In this document: positions 5,828-8,538 of the stretch, one piece after another
Layout: every line of letters starts with the position of its first letter
Position numbering within the stretch: the first letter of the stretch is position 1
Assembly: GCA_036501085.1 (NCBI GenBank)
Contig: DASYAZ010000171.1
Coordinates: forward strand, 1-8,538
DNA: 8,538 nt
Direction of reading: 5' to 3'
Origin: GCA-003244245 sp036501085
GTDB taxonomy: Bacteria; Actinomycetota; Actinomycetes; Mycobacteriales; Pseudonocardiaceae
Made by a program: the position numbers and the translations under genes
Notes under the pieces: generated by a model
Database searches by the model: none
What the model saw: only the letters and a program-made list of their open reading frames with translations
Told to the model about the DNA's origin: nothing

Positions 5828-6604
5828 GTGATGGCAGTGATGCTGGCAGTAACCGTGCTGCTGGCCGGCTGCGCCGGGCAGCCCTCCACCGCCGAGCAGC
5901 TGCGTACCCAGATCCTCGCCACATTCCCGCACGACACGTCGATGTACACCGAGGGCCTGGAGATCCACGACGGGGTGCTCTACGAGGGCAGCGGGCTGGC
6001 CGGGCAGTCCCGGATCCGGGCCACCACGCTGTCCAATGACGGCGGGTCCACCGGCCCCGTCCTCCGGGAGGCCGCGCTGCCCGCTGCCCTGTTCGGCGAG
6101 GGTCTCACCGTCGCCGGGGACCGATTGTGGCAGCTGACCTGGAAAGACGGGATCGCGATCGAGTGGGATCCGGCGACGCTGGCGCAGCGCCGCCAGGTGA
6201 GCTACCAGGGTGAGGGCTGGGGTCTGTGCTACGACGGGCACCGGCTGGTGATGAGCAACGGCTCGGACCAGCTGATCTTCCGGGACCCGGTGACCTTCGC
6301 CCCGTCGGGTCAGGTGCAGGTCCGGCTCGACGGGGAATCCGTGCGCCAGCTCAACGAGCTGGAGTGCGCCGGTGGCAACGTCTGGGCCAACGTGTTCCAG
6401 AGCGACCGCATCGTGCGGATCGACCCCCGCACCGGGACGGTGACCGGTGTGGTCGATGCCTCCGACCTACCCGGCGCCGGGCAGCACCCGTATGGGGACG
6501 TGCTCAACGGCATCGCGGCGATCCCGGGTACTGACGAGTTCCTGGTCACCGGCAAGCACTGGCCCACGCTGTTCCGGGTGCGTTTCGTCCCCTCAGCTCG
6601 ATAA
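5828..6604 (+). CDS. Glutaminyl-peptide cyclotransferase lipoprotein
   Basis: 258-aa member of the plant/bacterial-type glutaminyl cyclase family (five-bladed beta propeller, papaya QC-like). It converts N-terminal glutamine of peptides to pyroglutamate and releases ammonia. Lipobox LAGC places the lipid-modified Cys at residue 15, so it should be anchored outside the membrane. Family landmarks in order are FPHD and YTEGL (33-44; the usual FTQGL has Gln), YEGSG (52-56, with the Glu I take as catalytic), FGEG (89-92), LTWKDG (103-108), EGWGL (129-133), NELE (176-179), VWANV (185-189), LNGIA (226-230) and TGKHWP (241-246). AGAGGGG at 5813-5819 precedes GTG 5828. This start gives a signal peptide with no basic residue; GTG 5765 would add 21 residues with several arginines but uses rare codons (AGA, ACA, CCA). 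It is divergent from DUF3027 and followed closely by the MFS gene. Confidence 0.87.
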   Translation: MMAVMLAVTVLLAGCAGQPSTAEQLRTQILATFPHDTSMYTEGLEIHDGVLYEGSGLAGQSRIRATTLSNDGGSTGPVLREAALPAALFGEGLTVAGDRLWQLTWKDGIAIEWDPATLAQRRQVSYQGEGWGLCYDGHRLVMSNGSDQLIFRDPVTFAPSGQVQVRLDGESVRQLNELECAGGNVWANVFQSDRIVRIDPRTGTVTGVVDASDLPGAGQHPYGDVLNGIAAIPGTDEFLVTGKHWPTLFRVRFVPSAR

Positions 6605-6605
6605 G

Positions 6606-6632
6606 TTGACCACCCTGCTGGTGGTGCAGGAT
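6606..6632 (+). promoter_or_regulatory. Putative promoter with internal hairpin, MFS gene
   Basis: TTGACC (6606-6611) starts 2 nt after the cyclase stop. CAGGAT (6627-6632) ends 7 nt before GTG 6640, as for a leaderless transcript. The 15-bp spacer is short. The spacer is mostly a perfect inverted repeat, ACCACC (6609-6614) and GGTGGT (6620-6625) around CTGCT, which could be an operator or a weak transcription attenuator. Alternatively the two genes share one transcript. Confidence 0.35.
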
Positions 6633-6639
6633 GTAAGGC

Positions 6640-8268
6640 GTGAAGCGGCCCGCATCGTCCTCCGGAGCCGAGCACCCCGGCGGCCGGGAACGTCGTGGGG
6701 CAGGCCGGGGTCGCCGCTGGGTGCCGGGGGACCGCCGTGCCGGCCACGGGCCGGCCGATGCGCCGGCCACCTCGCCGTGGTCACCGCCACCTCCGCACCG
6801 CGCGCCCGATAGCGGTGAGTGGGAACCGCACGCGGACCGCCCATGGACTCACCCGGACTCCGACCGCTACCGCTCCGGCGATCCGCCGCGGGCCGGTTCG
6901 GCCGAAGCACCCGGCCCGCATCGCGCCCCGGGCGGCCCCCGGCCACCCCGCAAGATCACCGTCACCCGGGTGGCCGCCTGGCGGAGCCGGCAGCTGGTCG
7001 GGGACGGTGTGCGCCGCTTCCACCGGGCTACCACCGCCGATGGCGCGGGACGCTCCGGGCTGTCCTCACTCACCTACGCGGCGATGATGGACTACGCAGC
7101 CAATGCGGCTATCGCCGTCGCGCTGGCCAATACGCTGTTCTTCGCCGCCGCCACCGCCCAGAGCCGGGCCAATGTGGCGCTGTACCTGCTGATCACGGTC
7201 GCGCCGTTCGCCGTGATCGCCCCGCTGATCGGCCCGTTGCTGGACCGGCTGCAGCAGGGCCGGCGGGTGGCGATGGCGGCGTCGTTCGCCGGGCGGGCCT
7301 TCCTGCTGATCGTGATGGCGGCGCACGTCCACGACTGGTTGCTGTACCCGGCGGCACTGGGCTTCATGGTGCTGGCCAAGTCCTACGGCGTGCTGCAGGC
7401 AGCGGTGATCCCCCGGGTGCTCCCACCGGGGACCACGCTGGTCAAGACCAACTCGCGGCTCACCGCGTTCGGGCTGCTCGCCGGCGGGGTGTCCGGCGCC
7501 GTCGCCGCCGGCATCGCAGCCCTTACCGGGTCACCGGGTGCGCTGCTGTTCACCGCGGTGATCTGCCTGACCGGGACGGCGTTGTGCCTGCGGATCCCGT
7601 CCTGGGTCGAGGTGACCGAAGGCGAGGTTCCCGCGTCGCTGCGCGCCGACGCGACCGCGGTCTCAAGTTCGGGGCGGCGGCGCCAACCGATGGGCCGGCA
7701 CGTGGTCGTCGCGCTGTGGGGAAACGCCACCGTGCGGGTGCTCACCGGGTTCCTCACGCTGTTCGTGGCATTCGCGGTGAAAGCCCAGACCGAGGGGTCG
7801 CCGGGGCAGCAGGTGGTACTGCTGGGTGCGGTCGGTGCGGCCGCGGGAGCCGGCAGCTTCCTCGGTAACGCAGTGGGCGCCAGGACGCACTTCGGCCGTC
7901 CTGATCAGGCGATACTGACCTGCGTGGGCGCCGGACTCACCATGGCGGTGTTCACCGCGCTCGTGCCCATCATCGCCGTCGCCGCGGTGACCGCCCTGGT
8001 CGCCGCGACCGCGAGCGCGCTGGCCAAGGTCTGCCTGGACGCGGTGATCCAGCGCAGCATGCCCGAGGCCTCCCGCGCCTCGGCCTTCGGCCGCTCGGAA
8101 ACCATGCTCCAGACGGCGTGGGTGATGGGCGGCGCGCTGGGCGTGCTGCTGCCCCCGACCTACTGGATCGGCTTCGCCTCGGTCTCGGTGCTGCTGGCCC
8201 TCGGCCTGGCCCAGACCGCCCTGACCCGCCGCGGCTCCTCCCTCATACCCGGCCTCGGCACCGCCTAG
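6640..8268 (+). CDS. MFS family transporter with disordered N-terminus
   Basis: 542-aa integral membrane protein of the major facilitator superfamily. Residues 1-105 are rich in Pro, Arg, Gly and His, hydrophilic and probably disordered in the cytosol. Residues 106-147 (from KITVTRVAAW) form a conserved-looking amphipathic lead-in. About 12 hydrophobic segments follow: near 149-172, 182-204, 210-228, 233-252, 275-296, 300-317, 354-380, 389-411, 424-446, 447-465, 486-505 and 508-528. The cytoplasmic loop after the second carries motif A as GPLLDRLQQGRR (198-209). The loop 320-353 is the usual central cytoplasmic linker. Similar proteins occur widely in actinomycetes (I recall mycobacterial Rv0876c as comparable in size; unverified). 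The substrate is unknown. GTG 6640 has only a weak upstream AGGA. The start follows the cyclase gene by 35 bp. Confidence 0.87.
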   Translation: MKRPASSSGAEHPGGRERRGAGRGRRWVPGDRRAGHGPADAPATSPWSPPPPHRAPDSGEWEPHADRPWTHPDSDRYRSGDPPRAGSAEAPGPHRAPGGPRPPRKITVTRVAAWRSRQLVGDGVRRFHRATTADGAGRSGLSSLTYAAMMDYAANAAIAVALANTLFFAAATAQSRANVALYLLITVAPFAVIAPLIGPLLDRLQQGRRVAMAASFAGRAFLLIVMAAHVHDWLLYPAALGFMVLAKSYGVLQAAVIPRVLPPGTTLVKTNSRLTAFGLLAGGVSGAVAAGIAALTGSPGALLFTAVICLTGTALCLRIPSWVEVTEGEVPASLRADATAVSSSGRRRQPMGRHVVVALWGNATVRVLTGFLTLFVAFAVKAQTEGSPGQQVVLLGAVGAAAGAGSFLGNAVGARTHFGRPDQAILTCVGAGLTMAVFTALVPIIAVAAVTALVAATASALAKVCLDAVIQRSMPEASRASAFGRSETMLQTAWVMGGALGVLLPPTYWIGFASVSVLLALGLAQTALTRRGSSLIPGLGTA

Positions 8269-8300
8269 CTCCGCGTTCCGCCAGACGAACCACGCGCCGA

Positions 8301-8306
8301 TACGGT
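8301..8306 (+). promoter_or_regulatory. Putative -10 for a leaderless TDT transporter mRNA
   Basis: TACGGT fits TAnnnT and ends exactly 7 nt before GTG 8314. No Shine-Dalgarno sequence exists in the 45-bp gap, so the message probably begins at the start codon. No convincing -35 is visible. Confidence 0.4.
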
Positions 8307-8313
8307 CGGTGGT

Positions 8314-8538
8314 GTGACCGGTGGTTGGCTCACCAGGTTGGATCCACCGCCCGACGTGTTCGCGGTGGTGATGGCGACGGGTATCGTCTCGGTCGCCGCG
8401 TACGACCACCACTACTGGCGGTTGGGTATCGCGTTGAGCATCCTCGCTGTGCTCGCCTTCGTCGTGCTCGTGCTGAGCGTGCTCGGGTGGGTATCCACCC
8501 ACTTCAGCCGTGTCAGAGCGCTGATGCGCGACCCGGAT
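8314..8538 (+). CDS. TDT/SLAC1-like transporter, N-terminal part
   Basis: The first 75 codons of a gene that continues past the window edge. DPPPDVFAVVMATGIVSVAA (10-29) is the opening signature of the tellurite-resistance/dicarboxylate transporter family (TehA, Mae1, SLAC1). There the first helix starts just after a Pro-rich turn and contains the MATGI(V/L)S motif. Residues 14-30 and 36-60 are the first two membrane helices, with YDHHYWRLG as the loop. The basic loop at 64-73 agrees with a cytoplasmic face. Family members export or channel C4-dicarboxylates, sulfite or other anions; the substrate cannot be told from this part. GTG 8314 is chosen because the family-like sequence follows within ten residues. 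It lies 45 bp after the MFS gene. Confidence 0.8.
   Translation, partial: MTGGWLTRLDPPPDVFAVVMATGIVSVAAYDHHYWRLGIALSILAVLAFVVLVLSVLGWVSTHFSRVRALMRDPD

Noticed and set aside
4768..6039. Plus-strand open frame crossing the DUF3027 gene
   Set aside because: Arg/Pro-rich shadow that overlaps both the DUF3027 cysteine motifs on the other strand and the cyclase gene in another frame.
8485..8500. Inverted repeat GGGTGG-GTAT-CCACCC
   Set aside because: It lies inside the transporter coding frame and encodes ordinary residues; no T-tract follows.

Overview
The window is high-GC DNA with strong G/C bias at third codon positions, GTG/TTG starts and gene families typical of Actinomycetota. The sacsin-like/DUF3027 pair, the MFS transporter with a long disordered head and the SLAC1/TDT-type transporter suggest a Pseudonocardiales-like actinomycete. 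That placement is inferred from family resemblance only; no marker gene is present.

Layout. (1) 1-381: intergenic DNA holding a SigB/SigF-type promoter (231-256) and a structured leader, feeding a single-domain STAS anti-anti-sigma protein (382-807, +). This gene ends at a strong intrinsic terminator (863-918). (2) 921-2070: a lineage-specific-looking segment with relaxed codon bias. It carries a membrane-anchored proline-rich protein (921-1460, -) and a divergent orphan of about 101 aa (1765-2070, +), separated by 304 bp. (3) 2099-5754 (-): a two-gene operon of a DUF3027 protein with a four-cysteine, probably zinc-binding C-terminus (4984-5754) followed 11 nt later by a 957-aa sacsin-N/Hsp90-like GHKL ATPase (2099-4972). 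(4) 5828-6604 (+): a lipoprotein of the plant-type glutaminyl-peptide cyclotransferase family, divergent from DUF3027. (5) 6640-8268 (+): a 12-TM MFS permease with about 105 disordered N-terminal residues. (6) 8314-8538 (+): the first 75 codons of a TDT/SLAC1-like transporter, running off the window.

How the parts relate. The STAS protein is the output half of a partner-switching stress circuit whose kinase/anti-sigma partner is not in the window; its promoter suggests positive feedback from a SigB/SigF-class factor. The DUF3027-sacsin pair looks like a conserved but functionally unassigned ATPase module. The glutaminyl cyclase acts outside the membrane on exported substrates. The MFS and TDT proteins are membrane transporters of unknown substrate.

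The most interesting signals are the SigB-like promoter on the antagonist gene, the ATPase/zinc-protein pair with degenerate internal repeats in the ATPase, a 19/20 repeat shared by the 1.7-kb and 5.75-kb intergenic regions, and three GTG genes each with a -10-like hexamer exactly 7 nt ahead (leaderless signature). I see no CRISPR array, tRNA, rRNA, insertion sequence or recognisable defence system.
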